DNA from: Thermoanaerobaculia bacterium
Lineage (GTDB): Bacteria > Acidobacteriota > Thermoanaerobaculia > UBA5066
Direction of reading: 5' to 3'
Assembly: GCA_022071945.1 (NCBI GenBank)
Contig: JAJVIN010000054.1
Coordinates: 1 to 64,000, forward strand
DNA: 64,000 nt
Of this stretch, positions 25,901-33,864 are shown one piece after another. The notes under the pieces are model-generated. The model searched no databases and had not been told where the DNA came from. It saw only the letters and a list, made by a program, of their open reading frames with translations. Every line of letters starts with the position of its first letter. The stretch's first letter is position 1. The position numbers were made by a program, and so were the translations under genes.

Positions 25901-28700
25901 CGGGACCGGTCAAGGAGAATGACGCCGGCTGGCTGCACATCCCGGAGCGCTGGAAGGAGCCCGGCGCGCTCGTCGAGGCTCTCGACGGGTCGCAAGCGGC
26001 TCTCGCAACAACGTTCCAGAAGATGCGGGACCCCGGAGGAAGGCCTTGCGGAACATAGGAGGTCCCGATGATTCCCGGGGCAACCAATGGAGGCGTCTCT
26101 CCGGTGCCCAGATAGACGTCGTAGGACCCCGCTCCGGCAACGGCCGACCACTGGAGAGCCACCCCGTCGGCCACGTCCAGCGCTCCGCTGGCGGGCGACA
26201 ACAGCTGAGGCGCGGGCGGGGCCTCGCAACCCAGAATCGTCGTGAATATCCCGGTTGTCGAGGTCGCGCTCGATGGTGCGACGCAGAAGGGGTCGGACTT
26301 CGCGGAGACGCGCCATGAATAGCGTCTGCCGGGAAGGAGGTTCGCTGGAGAGAGGGACGTTCCGGGCAGATCCCTGGCGACGAGGGTGAGATCCGCCTCG
26401 TCGGTCCCGAGGTAGACGTCGTAGCGCTCGGCCCCGCGGACGGTCTCCCACCGCAGGATGGGCTGGAGCGGCGTGCCAGATGCATCCTGGGACGGACTCA
26501 GGAGGGCGGGAGCCGCGACCGGCCCGCAGCCCGAGATGACGCGAATCCGGTTCGTGTTGACGTCGGCGAAAAAGAGGCGATCGCGCGAGTCGAAGACCAG
26601 GGCGTAGGGGGCGTCCATCGTCGCGGCGGTGGCGGCCCCTCCATCGCCCGAGAAGTCTCCCGCCCCCGTCCCGGCAACCGTTTCGAGCTTTCCCTCGCCG
26701 TTGATGCGCCGGATCCGGTGTGCGGTTGCTTCGGAGAAAACGATCGTCCCCTTCGCGTCGACGGCGACCCAGGTCAGTTCCTCGAACTTTGCCTGTCGCG
26801 CGAGCGTGCCGTCGGGTGAGGATCCCGCTTCCCCGGTCCCGGCGATCGTGTCGATCAGGCCAGTCTTCAGGTCGATTCTGCGAATCCGATGTCCCCACTG
26901 TTCGGCGACGAGGAGGCCGTCGCTCTGATCGAGGGCGATTCCCGCCGGGGTGTCGAGCCGGGCCTCGATGGCGAGACCGCCGTCGCCTCCGGAGCCGCCT
27001 CCCGCGACGGTGGTGATCGTCCCGCCGGGCGCGACTCGCCGGATCCTCTTGTTGCAGGTGTCGCTCACGTAGATCCCACCGGCGGAGTCGATGGCCACCG
27101 ACATCGGACTATTCAGGCGCGCGGCCGTTGCCGGGCCGCCATCGCCGTCGTTTCCACCGGTTGCGGGAGAGCCGGTTCCGGCCACGGTCGAGAGCTGCCC
27201 CGTTCCCGCGGAAAGCCTGCGTACGGTGTGCCAGCCCCGCTCTACGAAGAGGATGTCGCCGCTGGCACTGACCGCGACGCCCGCGGGACCATTCAGGAGG
27301 CCGGACGTGCCCGGCCCTCCGTTCCCGGCGTCCTCGGAGAACTTCTCCCCGGCGAATCCCCTTCCCGCGATGGTCTCGATCGTTCCGTCGGACTTCAGCC
27401 GGCGAAGCCGGTGTTCCTCGTGCTCCGAGAAGACGAGGGTCCCGCTGCTTTCGAGCGCAACCCCCATCGGGGCGTGCAGGAAGGCGTTGAGCGCGGGTCC
27501 CCCATCGCCGTTTGTCGCGGTCCCGGCCGCTGGAGGACCGGCATACGTCGAGATTGCCGAGGTCGTGAGGTCCATCCGGCGCACGCGGTGGTTCCAGGAG
27601 TCCGCCACGAAGAGGTCCCCGTTCTTGCCAATGGCCAGACCCGCCGGGTGGTTGAGCGAGGCGCCGGTGGCCGGTCCGCCATCTCCGGCAAATTCCGCCC
27701 GTCCGTCACCCGCGAAGGTGGTGATCTTCCCTGTCGAAGCCTCGACCCGGCGGATCCGGTTGTTGCGGAAATCGGCGGCGTAGAGGTTGCCGGCAGCATC
27801 CAGGACGCAGGCGTAGACCCCGGACATCGACGCCAGGGTGGCGGGGCCGCCGTCTCCGGAGAAGCCCGATTGTCCATTGCCAGCCAGGGTCGAGATGACG
27901 CCAGAGACCCGGCTCACGCGACGGACGACTCCATTCCCGAAATCCGCGATGAGGAGGTTCCCCTCACCATCGAGGGAGACACCATGGGGTCTCGAAAGAC
28001 GGGCGGACGTCGCGGGGCCGCCGTCACCCGAGAAGCCCTCTCCCCCCGTGCCGGCAACCGTTCTGACGAGGCCCGTCTGCAGATCGACGGCCCGAACTTT
28101 GTGGTTACCGCGATCGGCCAGGTAGAGGATCCGGCGCGCTCCGTCGAGCACGAGGCCCGTGGGCTCGTTCAGCGCGGCGCGCGTTGCCGGCCCGCCATCT
28201 CCCGAACTCCCGCTATCTCCGGTTCCAGCAACCGTCCCCAGGAGACCGGAGACAGGATCGACCCGGCGGACCTTGTGGCCGGCCTGATCGGAGACGTAGA
28301 TCGATCCATCCGCGTCGATGGCCGTGGCCGCAGGAGCCGTTATCCCCGATGCTGTCGCGGAGGTTCCGTCCGGCGAGGAGAGCCTCGAGCCGTTCCCCGC
28401 GACGACGCTGATCCGGCTGGTCTTCGCATCGACCCGCCTGACGACGCGGTTCACGTAGTCCGCGATCACGAGGTTGCCCGAGGAGTCGAGCGCCACGTCG
28501 AACGGATAGCTGAGGGACGCGGCCGTCGCCGGTCGTCCGTCGTCGGTCCCGCCGCCCGCCACGGTGACGACGGACTGTGCCCGAAGAAGGGAGGGCCAGG
28601 AAGAAACGAGGAGAGCCGTCAGGACGAGGCGCGGCACGCACAGGGGACGGCAGTGACACGGCCTCTGCGCGGAATCCCCGGAATTCGAGAGATTGCCCAT
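22959..28700 (-). CDS. Giant secreted NHL-propeller / fibronectin-III / Ig-like protein
   Basis: This is the largest and most regular paralogue, 1913 residues. ATG 28700 has GGAGG 6 bases upstream. A signal peptide (LVLTALLVSSW) ends near LLRAQS. The propeller opens with VVTVAGGGTDDGRPAT and has about twelve NHL repeats up to residue 725. Three fibronectin-III modules follow (YDVYLGT or YDVYFGT), then a further FnIII/Ig segment and the conserved C-terminal module: LILTETSG, MFRSLMGFKAPAS, RGTRSNLILNE, VTTIDNQTADTRN and a final GTGPIGF. GC is uniformly high, unlike the propellers of the paralogues. It lies 73 bases after the selenoperoxiredoxin gene on the same strand, so the two may share a transcript. 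No catalytic motif; a surface or adhesive role is inferred. Confidence 0.92.
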   Translation of the reverse strand: MGNLSNSGDSAQRPCHCRPLCVPRLVLTALLVSSWPSLLRAQSVVTVAGGGTDDGRPATAASLSYPFDVALDSSGNLVIADYVNRVVRRVDAKTSRISVVAGNGSRLSSPDGTSATASGITAPAATAIDADGSIYVSDQAGHKVRRVDPVSGLLGTVAGTGDSGSSGDGGPATRAALNEPTGLVLDGARRILYLADRGNHKVRAVDLQTGLVRTVAGTGGEGFSGDGGPATSARLSRPHGVSLDGEGNLLIADFGNGVVRRVSRVSGVISTLAGNGQSGFSGDGGPATLASMSGVYACVLDAAGNLYAADFRNNRIRRVEASTGKITTFAGDGRAEFAGDGGPATGASLNHPAGLAIGKNGDLFVADSWNHRVRRMDLTTSAISTYAGPPAAGTATNGDGGPALNAFLHAPMGVALESSGTLVFSEHEEHRLRRLKSDGTIETIAGRGFAGEKFSEDAGNGGPGTSGLLNGPAGVAVSASGDILFVERGWHTVRRLSAGTGQLSTVAGTGSPATGGNDGDGGPATAARLNSPMSVAIDSAGGIYVSDTCNKRIRRVAPGGTITTVAGGGSGGDGGLAIEARLDTPAGIALDQSDGLLVAEQWGHRIRRIDLKTGLIDTIAGTGEAGSSPDGTLARQAKFEELTWVAVDAKGTIVFSEATAHRIRRINGEGKLETVAGTGAGDFSGDGGAATAATMDAPYALVFDSRDRLFFADVNTNRIRVISGCGPVAAPALLSPSQDASGTPLQPILRWETVRGAERYDVYLGTDEADLTLVARDLPGTSLSPANLLPGRRYSWRVSAKSDPFCVAPSSATSTTGIFTTILGCEAPPAPQLLSPASGALDVADGVALQWSAVAGAGSYDVYLGTGETPPLVAPGIIGTSYVPQGLPPGSRIFWNVVARAACDPSRASTSAPGSFQRSGMCSQPASFSLTGPASGASNVEVAPLLGWSPAAGAGSYDVYFGTASAADPPLYAAGLSPATSSLKVSALTPAETYSWKVVARAGCESGGVRETPVSTFTVEAACRAPGVPVVDLVPSRVTAGRSYVVTWKPPDGLDAGAGYIVERSRDPDFGSVLDRQFISGPSAAFRADGPGDLFVRVQAVAGCDPAVRGPASAPVRTVVTSATQKVIVTRQPQPVFTEIGENFEEPFSGRRTSFTVENVGGTAATLSLKRQFLENSSREDFFYFRDPAGGSTETFTLESGASRTFEIRFRGVARDREGSYQGVVEVAPAGDLSAPGSSPLVYVNLKVGGADASVPEFRRDGRRVEAVTFPGLTGDDSGRSPISVDIYNPGASPMELAAEIGPELWLEPQAGWNAQPIAPGASRTVNLLTRRTRAPDGTALPRYTYFTVRTKGGASARLLVQDNDAPILGSGRPLLARGQVSYIVPSAASALSARQNLFVSRLTLSNSGTETVQAEIYRTPPGADGAVVYEKASVIAPPGDVVALTDPLVQLFGLSRPAVGSLEVRVPEGKAGFLTVTSGVDAPARTGGVFGFQMPVVLRGTGAKLGKPSEISGITASADYRTNLILTETSGLEAVEVKVTLFDRDAVPLGDAKITVGRYGMAQINNVVAALGGGEVREAASVEIEVTSGGGAVFAVATVIDNRNDDAVTYVSRSMEPEARPLSRRLVRRPLWARGTETFKYVVPSIVSGYTQLLPGTGTAYMFRSLMGFKAPASQRVTFSLRYYDLAADPANPRIREATVVVDPRKQKTYQNVAVELFGAGPGEASQGPVFVEVTGAGSLYTKVFSTVEGSGSFGDSFPVIPITTEGLTGGGFRTPLEIDGLEQAFVETSPGAWTERGRGTRSNLILNEVGGLPATVRVSLYEPGDRLVPIAEKEFDLKPLERLQLNTVFAALGLNDEAHRKDRTNVKCVIQSVGGDGLVSAVVTTIDNQTADTRNGLPTPTGGGGTGPIGF

Positions 28701-28773
28701 CGGGCCCTCCTTGTCTTCGAGATGTCAGACGCGCGAGCGGCGGCGGAGCGCCGCCCGCGGGTCACTGTCTTTC

Positions 28774-29316
28774 TCAGGGACCTTTCTTCGCGACGCCCAA
28801 CTCGCCGAGTTTCCTAGCGACGTCGGGCCCGGCGGTTGCCGGCTTCACTTCACGGTCGACGTGGAGAAGCTTGCCATCCTTGCCGATGTAGAAAGTCCAG
28901 CGGAAGGGGACCTTGCGCTCCGCGTTCACGACGCCATAAGCCTTCGCGACCGAACCATCGACGTCCGCGAGCATCGGGTAGTCGGCGTCGAGGGACTTCG
29001 CGAACTTCGTGATCTCCTCGACGGGATCGATGCTCGCCGCGAAGTAGGCGACGTCGAACTTCCGGATTTCTGTGCCGCTCTCACGGAGCGACTTGCATTC
29101 CTGCGTTCACCCACCCGTGAAGGCCTTGGGGAACCAGGCCAGGACGACGACACGCTTGCCAGCGTGCTCGGCCAGAGTGTGGGCCTTGCCGTCGGAGCCG
29201 GTCAGCGAGAAGGGCGGGGCCTTGTCTCCCGCCGCGAGGGATCTGGCCCCCTCCTGGGCCGGGGCAGGGCCGAGCGCAAAGAGCAATGCGGCCGTGAGGG
29301 GCATCGAGAGACGCAT
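28774..29316 (-). CDS. Peroxiredoxin-like selenoprotein (in-frame UGA at active site)
   Basis: ATG 29316 has AGGAGG 5 bases upstream. The first 20 residues are a signal peptide (PLTAALLFALGPAPAQ), so the protein acts outside the cytoplasm. The AhpC/TSA fold follows: GDKAPPFSLTG, VVVLAWFPKAFTGG. At codon 70 (29107-29109) there is UGA where the family has the peroxidatic Cys; the frame continues TQECKSLRESG and then AAS-IDP, MLADVDGSVAKAYGVV and FYIGKDGKLLHVD to the true stop at 28774. Cys74 could resolve the selenenic acid. A 7-base-pair hairpin lies just after the UGA. Both halves are conserved protein, so decay is unlikely. The 180-residue length fits a single-domain peroxiredoxin. It is separated from the upstream cytochrome by a terminator. 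Confidence 0.87.
29074..29092 (-). promoter_or_regulatory. Candidate bacterial SECIS hairpin of the peroxiredoxin gene
   Basis: Fourteen bases after the UGA the message reads GTCGCTC, loop CGTGA, GAGCGGC: a 7-base-pair stem (one U-G pair) with a 5-base loop containing GU. Bacterial SelB recognises a short stem-loop right after the UGA, with G and U in the apical loop; the spacing here is similar to that of fdhF. Confidence 0.6.
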
Positions 29317-29388
29317 GGAGACCTCCTGTTTTCCATGATCCTAGCCCGAAGCCGGCCGGGCCAACAGCGGGCGCCGTCTCCCACACTC

Positions 29389-29417
29389 AAAAAAAGAACC
29401 CGGCGGTTGCCGGGTTC
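29389..29417 (-). terminator. Rho-independent terminator after the decahaem cytochrome gene
   Basis: Read on the minus strand, an 8-base-pair GC-rich stem (GAACCCGG / CCGGGTTC, 6-base loop) is followed by seven T. It ends the transcript from 31604 and separates it from the peroxiredoxin gene. Confidence 0.85.
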
Positions 29418-29549
29418 GTGCAGTCATCCGAATTCAACTCGTCCGGACCCTCGCGGTCCCGTCGAGGCCATGATGATTTCCGTGGCGTCCAGAGTTCTCG
29501 AATCGAGGCGCGGAGGGGGTGCGAGACCCCCTCCGCCAGAGGCTTCAGA

Positions 29550-31604
29550 TCACCGGGAGTGAGACTTCGAAACCGACCACTCGGAGTTCGGCCCGTGGCA
29601 GACCGCACAGGACTCACCGATCTTCGAGGTGTTGATGTTCGCGTGGCTCAGGTGGTCCTTGGAGTCGTGGCAGCCGGTGCAGGAGGTCGTTCCGGGGCCC
29701 TGCACGCTCATGTAGTCGCGAGGAGTCGGCGTCTCGAGGTTCCCTCCGGGCGGAAGGTTGTAGGTCGAGCCGGTGTGGCAGGCGCTGCAGTTGCGGCGGT
29801 CGCCCGGGTAGCGGACTTCGTTGTAGTTGTGACGGCTCTGACCGTTGCCGTACACGGTGAAGTCCTGCGCGAGTTCCTCGCCCGTGTGGATCCGGTGGAT
29901 CATCCGCTTCATGTCGACGGACTCCGGATCCCCGTTCCCCGCGGGGCGCTGGTTCCGGTCGTCCTTCAGCGGGTTGTGGCAGATCACGCACTCTTCCATG
30001 ACGAGGCGCTGCCCGCCATGGAGGGCCAGCTGATCATGGCAGCGATTACAGAGGGCCATCGAGGCCACGCTCCGCCGGTTCACGACGGGCTCGCCCGCCT
30101 TGATCGCACCGTACCAGATCGGGTTCGTCGCGCACTCGCGCACGCTCGTGTCGGCCGTGCCATCGCCACGCACCAGGCTGACGTTGCGGTAGGCATCCAG
30201 GCTGACCGTCCAGGTACCAACGGCGTCGGCCGGGATGGGATTCGTGAAGGTGTACGCCGTATTGCCGGTCGCGGCATCGAAGACGCCCGTCGCGAGGCCG
30301 GACTCACGCCAGTAGGCCTTGTAGTCCGCCGTCGGACCCGCGAGGATGGGGGAGAAGCTGTTCAGCTTCGTGGCGTTGACGGCGGTGCCGTCGCCGTTGG
30401 TGACCTTGAAGGTGGCGGTCGGCTTCTGGCCCGGGACGAAGTTCGTGACGCTCACGATGGTGGCCTTCAGGCCCTTCAGCTGCGTGGACTTCACCGGGAT
30501 GACGTGCGCGCCCTTCACCGAGATGTCGAACTCGGCGTTCATCGTGGCGCCGTGGCAGTTCTTACAGGCCAGGTCGCTGATCTGGGGCAGTCCGCCGCAG
30601 TGATTCTCGCCCGTCGTCCAGTTGATGTTGTCGTGGCAGGAACCGCAGACGGCGCGCGTCGGACGCGTGTACCAGATGCTCGCCTCGGTAGCCGTCGTCT
30701 GGTGGCAGGTCTCGCAGTTGCGGATGTCCTGGGGATAGGCCACTGTCGAGTAATCGGCTCCAGCGATATAGGGCTTCCCGCCGACAACGCTCGGTAGATC
30801 CTTGCCGCGGTGGAGCTTGTGGAAGAGGACCTTCCCGTCGAACGTTTCACCGCTCGTCGCGTCCTTGCTGATCGAGGCGTTGTGGCAGAGCATGCAGTTC
30901 TTGGCGTCGCGCCGGCTTCCACCGTGCTCGGCGAGCGGGTCGTGGCAGCGGTTGCACGTGGCCGTCGTGTTCATCGCGCTCCAGACGGCAGCTGGCGTCC
31001 CGCCGTCGGCCCGCAGCTCCTGGAAAACGTTCGGGGCGTAGTAGTTCTTCTCCAGGATGCCCGACATGTTCCGGGATCCGTAGGCGCCCAGGGTATTGGT
31101 CGCCGCGACGTCCATGTCAGCCGGCAGAGTCGTTCCGAACGTGTACTTGTACCGTCCGATCGCGACCTCGGTGAACGTGCCGCCCTGGTCAGCGGAGGGA
31201 TTCGTCACGCCGTTTCTCGTCCGGAAGGTGTAGGGCACGTAGTAGCGGGTCGTGGGGTTCCACTTGGCGAGGATGAAGCTGACCGAGACCGGTCCGGGAG
31301 TGGTCGCCCCAAGGCGATCGAGGGGCTGCTTGAGATCGTCCGTGATCGTGAACTCGACGACGGGCTTCTTGCCCGGCGCCAAGTCCGTCACGCCGAGGAT
31401 CGTGACGTTCAGCCCCGGACGGATCCAGGCGATCTGGTCGGCCGACAGGAAGTACTCCTGCGAATTGGGAGTAAAGGCTGACGGAGGGCCAATCTTCGCT
31501 CCATCTCCTATGTTCTCCGAGATGGCCACGGCGGATTGGTGTGAGAGGACGGCAAAGGCTGCGGCGGAGAGGACCAGGAAGAAACGACGCTGAATCGGGT
31601 GCAC
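29550..31604 (-). CDS. OmcA/MtrC-family decahaem c-type cytochrome
   Basis: This is a 684-residue exported cytochrome with exactly ten CXXCH motifs in two groups of five: CNRCH (residue 217), CMLCH, CETCH, CGSCH, CKNCH, then after a beta domain CNRCH, CVICH, CSACH, CTGCH, CAVCH. This beta / pentahaem / beta / pentahaem order is that of MtrC and OmcA, cell-surface reductases passing electrons to minerals or other extracellular acceptors. Start is GTG 31604 with GGGAGGG upstream. The signal peptide ends near QSAVA, without the lipobox cysteine of the Shewanella proteins. No MtrA-like cytochrome or MtrB-like porin is nearby. It ends in a terminator at 29389-29417 and appears monocistronic. Confidence 0.95.
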   Translation of the reverse strand: MHPIQRRFFLVLSAAAFAVLSHQSAVAISENIGDGAKIGPPSAFTPNSQEYFLSADQIAWIRPGLNVTILGVTDLAPGKKPVVEFTITDDLKQPLDRLGATTPGPVSVSFILAKWNPTTRYYVPYTFRTRNGVTNPSADQGGTFTEVAIGRYKYTFGTTLPADMDVAATNTLGAYGSRNMSGILEKNYYAPNVFQELRADGGTPAAVWSAMNTTATCNRCHDPLAEHGGSRRDAKNCMLCHNASISKDATSGETFDGKVLFHKLHRGKDLPSVVGGKPYIAGADYSTVAYPQDIRNCETCHQTTATEASIWYTRPTRAVCGSCHDNINWTTGENHCGGLPQISDLACKNCHGATMNAEFDISVKGAHVIPVKSTQLKGLKATIVSVTNFVPGQKPTATFKVTNGDGTAVNATKLNSFSPILAGPTADYKAYWRESGLATGVFDAATGNTAYTFTNPIPADAVGTWTVSLDAYRNVSLVRGDGTADTSVRECATNPIWYGAIKAGEPVVNRRSVASMALCNRCHDQLALHGGQRLVMEECVICHNPLKDDRNQRPAGNGDPESVDMKRMIHRIHTGEELAQDFTVYGNGQSRHNYNEVRYPGDRRNCSACHTGSTYNLPPGGNLETPTPRDYMSVQGPGTTSCTGCHDSKDHLSHANINTSKIGESCAVCHGPNSEWSVSKSHSR

Positions 31605-31855
31605 TTAATCCCTCCCTCTGGATATTGAAAAGAGAACTCGGGACTCTGGAAAGAACCCGGCCCCAGTCCCATCAGCGGTGGGTTTCCGTCGATCGGAGGG
31701 GACCGCGGGGGAATTCTACTCGCCGGACAAGGACAGGAACCGGACATGAATCATCTGCACTATGCCGGAGAAAGTTGTGGCGCCCTGGACGAATCGGGAG
31801 CAGTATTTAGGGTTTTTCCCCCCCATTCGTGTCCTGCTGATCGGTTCTCATGTAG

Positions 31856-31875
31856 GGGCGCGATTCACCGCGCCC
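31856..31875. repeat. Short inverted repeat (REP-like)
   Basis: GGGCGCG and CGCGCCC flank ATTCAC, a perfect 7-base-pair arm. The motif resembles short palindromes scattered in intergenic DNA of several high-GC genomes; copy number cannot be judged here. Confidence 0.4.
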
Positions 31876-31917
31876 GCGACTCTGTGAGAGCGCGTGGCCG
31901 CGCGGGCCGTTGCTGAA

Positions 31918-31954
31918 CTCTCCCCCGCGGGGGGCCCTGCGGGGCGGGGGAGAG
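31918..31954. repeat. 11-base inverted repeat downstream of fumarase
   Basis: CTCTCCCCCGC and GCGGGGGAGAG form a perfect 11-base-pair arm around a 15-base GC-rich loop, 47 bases beyond the fumarase stop. No T-run follows on either strand, so it may stabilise a 3' end or be a dispersed repeat rather than a classic terminator. Confidence 0.55.
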
Positions 31955-32000
31955 GGTGGGGGCGCCGCGGGGGAGGGGATGACCTTGCCGGCCCGGTCGC

Positions 32001-33782
32001 TCAGGCCAGCCGCTGGAAGAAGTCGTTTCCCTTGTCGTCGACCAAGATGAAGGCCGGGAAGTCGACGACGTCGATGGCCCAGATCGCCTCCATTCCCAGC
32101 TCGGGGAACTCCAGGACGTCGACCTTCTTGATGTTCTCTTCCGCCAGGATCGCCGCGGGTCCACCGGGGGAACCGAGGTAGAACCCGCCGTGCTTCTTGC
32201 ACGCCTCCGTGACCTTCGCGCTCCGGTTTCCCTTGGCGATCATGACCATCGATCCGCCCCGCGACTGGAAGAGGTCCACGTAGGAATCCATCCGGCCCGC
32301 GGTCGTCGGACCGAACGAACCCGACGGCTTTCCTTTCGGGGTCTTCGCCGGTCCGGCGTAGTAGACGGGGTGGTCCTTGAAGTACTGCGGCAGGTCGGCG
32401 CCGGAGTCCAGCCGCTCCTTCAGCTTCGCGTGGGCGATGTCACGGGCGACGACGAGCCTGCCCGTCAAGGCGAGCGGCGTCGCGACCGGGTACTTCGAGA
32501 GCTCCGCCAGGATCTCTGGCATGGGCCGGTTCAGATCGATCCGGACGATTCCCGAGTGCTCCCCGCTTCCCTGCCGCGCCGGCAGGAGAGAGGCGGGATC
32601 ACGCTCGAGCTCCTCGAGCCAGAGCCCCTTCTCGTTGATCTTGGCCAGAACGTTCCTGTCGGCGGAGCACGACACGCCCATCCCGACCGGGCAGGAGGCT
32701 CCGTGCCGCGGGAGCCTGATGACCCTCACATCGTGGGCGAAGTACTTGCCACCGAACTGGGCTCCGAAACCCGAGGCCTGCGCCGCCTTCAGGAGCCTCG
32801 CCTCGAGCTCGGGGTCGCGAAAGGCGCGCCCGCTCTTGCTTCCACTCGTGGGAAGGGTGTCGTAGTACCCGGTCGAGGCCAGCTTCACGGTCTTCAAGCA
32901 GGCCTCGGCCGAAGTCCCCCCGACGACGATGGCGATGTGGTAGGGCGGGCACGCGGCCGTCCCGAGGAGCTTCATCTTCTCGACGAGGAACTTCTCGAGG
33001 CTCTCCGGATTCAGGAGGGCCTTCGTCTCCTGGAAAAGATAGGTCTTGTTTGCCGACCCGCCGCCCTTGGCGACGAACAGGAACTTGTACTCCATCCCCG
33101 GCGTCGCGTAGATGTCGATCTGCGCGGGGAGGTTGTTGCCGGTGTTGACCTCGTCGTACATGGTCAACGCGGCGGTCTGCGAGTACCTCAGGTTCTCCTC
33201 GGTGTACGTTTTCCAGACGCCCTTCGAGAGGTGCTCGGCATCATCCGCCCCCGTCCAGACTTGCTGGCCCTTCCAGGCCACGATGGTGGCCGTGCCCGTG
33301 TCCTGGCAGAACGGGAGCTCGAACTTCGAGGAGATGACCGAGTTCTTCAGGAGCGTCATCGCCATGAAGCGATCGTTCGGAGAGGCTTCGGGGTCCTCGA
33401 GGATCGCCGCGACCTGGCGCTGGTGCTTGCCCCTCAGGAGGAAGGAAACGTCCCGCATCGCCTGGTTGGCGAGGAGAGTCAGGGCCTCTGGATCGACGAC
33501 GAGCACGGGCTTCCCGGCGAACTTCGACACCGTCACGAGGCCCTTCTTCACGAGGCGGTACTTCGTCGAATCCTCCCCTCGCGGGAAGGGGTTCTCGTAC
33601 GTGAAGACGGGCCCGGCCGAGGCGGGGGCCTTGGAAGTCGTGGCGGCGGCCTTCTTCTTGGTCGCCGTCTTCTTCGGACTGGTCCGCTTCGCCAAGACGG
33701 CGGGAGTGGCCGCCTTCGCTGACTTTGCTTTCGCCGGGGGCTTCGCCTTGCCAGGTTGAGGCTTTGCTCTTTTCGTCGGCAT
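32001..33782 (-). CDS. fumA: Fumarate hydratase, class I (4Fe-4S), with Lys/Ala-rich N-terminal tail
   Basis: This 593-residue enzyme interconverts fumarate and malate in the TCA cycle. The alpha part has [10 protein letters not shown] (near residue 157), AACPPYH (near 278) and GMGVSC; cysteines in these places hold the labile 4Fe-4S cluster in class I fumarases. The beta part is fused behind it, with [19 protein letters not shown] and GSPGGPAA. The first 55 or so residues are odd: almost only Lys, Ala, Pro, Thr and Ser ([24 protein letters not shown]), like a histone H1 tail. The frame has no better internal ATG before the conserved VFTYENPFP. It lies 82 bases after the acyltransferase-like gene. 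Fe-S fumarases are oxygen-sensitive, which fits low-oxygen growth. Confidence 0.93.
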   Translation of the reverse strand: MPTKRAKPQPGKAKPPAKAKSAKAATPAVLAKRTSPKKTATKKKAAATTSKAPASAGPVFTYENPFPRGEDSTKYRLVKKGLVTVSKFAGKPVLVVDPEALTLLANQAMRDVSFLLRGKHQRQVAAILEDPEASPNDRFMAMTLLKNSVISSKFELPFCQDTGTATIVAWKGQQVWTGADDAEHLSKGVWKTYTEENLRYSQTAALTMYDEVNTGNNLPAQIDIYATPGMEYKFLFVAKGGGSANKTYLFQETKALLNPESLEKFLVEKMKLLGTAACPPYHIAIVVGGTSAEACLKTVKLASTGYYDTLPTSGSKSGRAFRDPELEARLLKAAQASGFGAQFGGKYFAHDVRVIRLPRHGASCPVGMGVSCSADRNVLAKINEKGLWLEELERDPASLLPARQGSGEHSGIVRIDLNRPMPEILAELSKYPVATPLALTGRLVVARDIAHAKLKERLDSGADLPQYFKDHPVYYAGPAKTPKGKPSGSFGPTTAGRMDSYVDLFQSRGGSMVMIAKGNRSAKVTEACKKHGGFYLGSPGGPAAILAEENIKKVDVLEFPELGMEAIWAIDVVDFPAFILVDDKGNDFFQRLA

Positions 33783-33864
33783 CGGAATCTCCTTGCCGGG
33801 AGCTTCAGGCGGTTGGGGGCGCGGTGCCGTCCGGCCGCCGCGGGCTCGCCGCGATCACCCGGTC

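Larger units (their letters stand above)
31605..32000. other. Intergenic region with GC-rich inverted repeats
   Basis: This 396-base gap has no supported gene. The half next to the cytochrome should hold its promoter, but no confident -35/-10 pair was found. The half next to fumarase is dominated by two GC-rich inverted repeats, listed separately. Confidence 0.6.

Noticed and set aside
26889-28817. 642-codon plus-strand open frame
   Set aside because: Antisense shadow of the NHL propeller at 22959-28700, with repeats mirroring the sense repeats.
29107-29109. UGA read as a nonsense mutation making the peroxiredoxin a pseudogene
   Set aside because: The UGA sits exactly on the catalytic Cys codon, both flanks are conserved, a hairpin follows, and the same situation occurs in a second gene.
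31918-31954. Inverted repeat as a classic terminator
   Set aside because: No T-run follows on either strand, so it is listed as a repeat.
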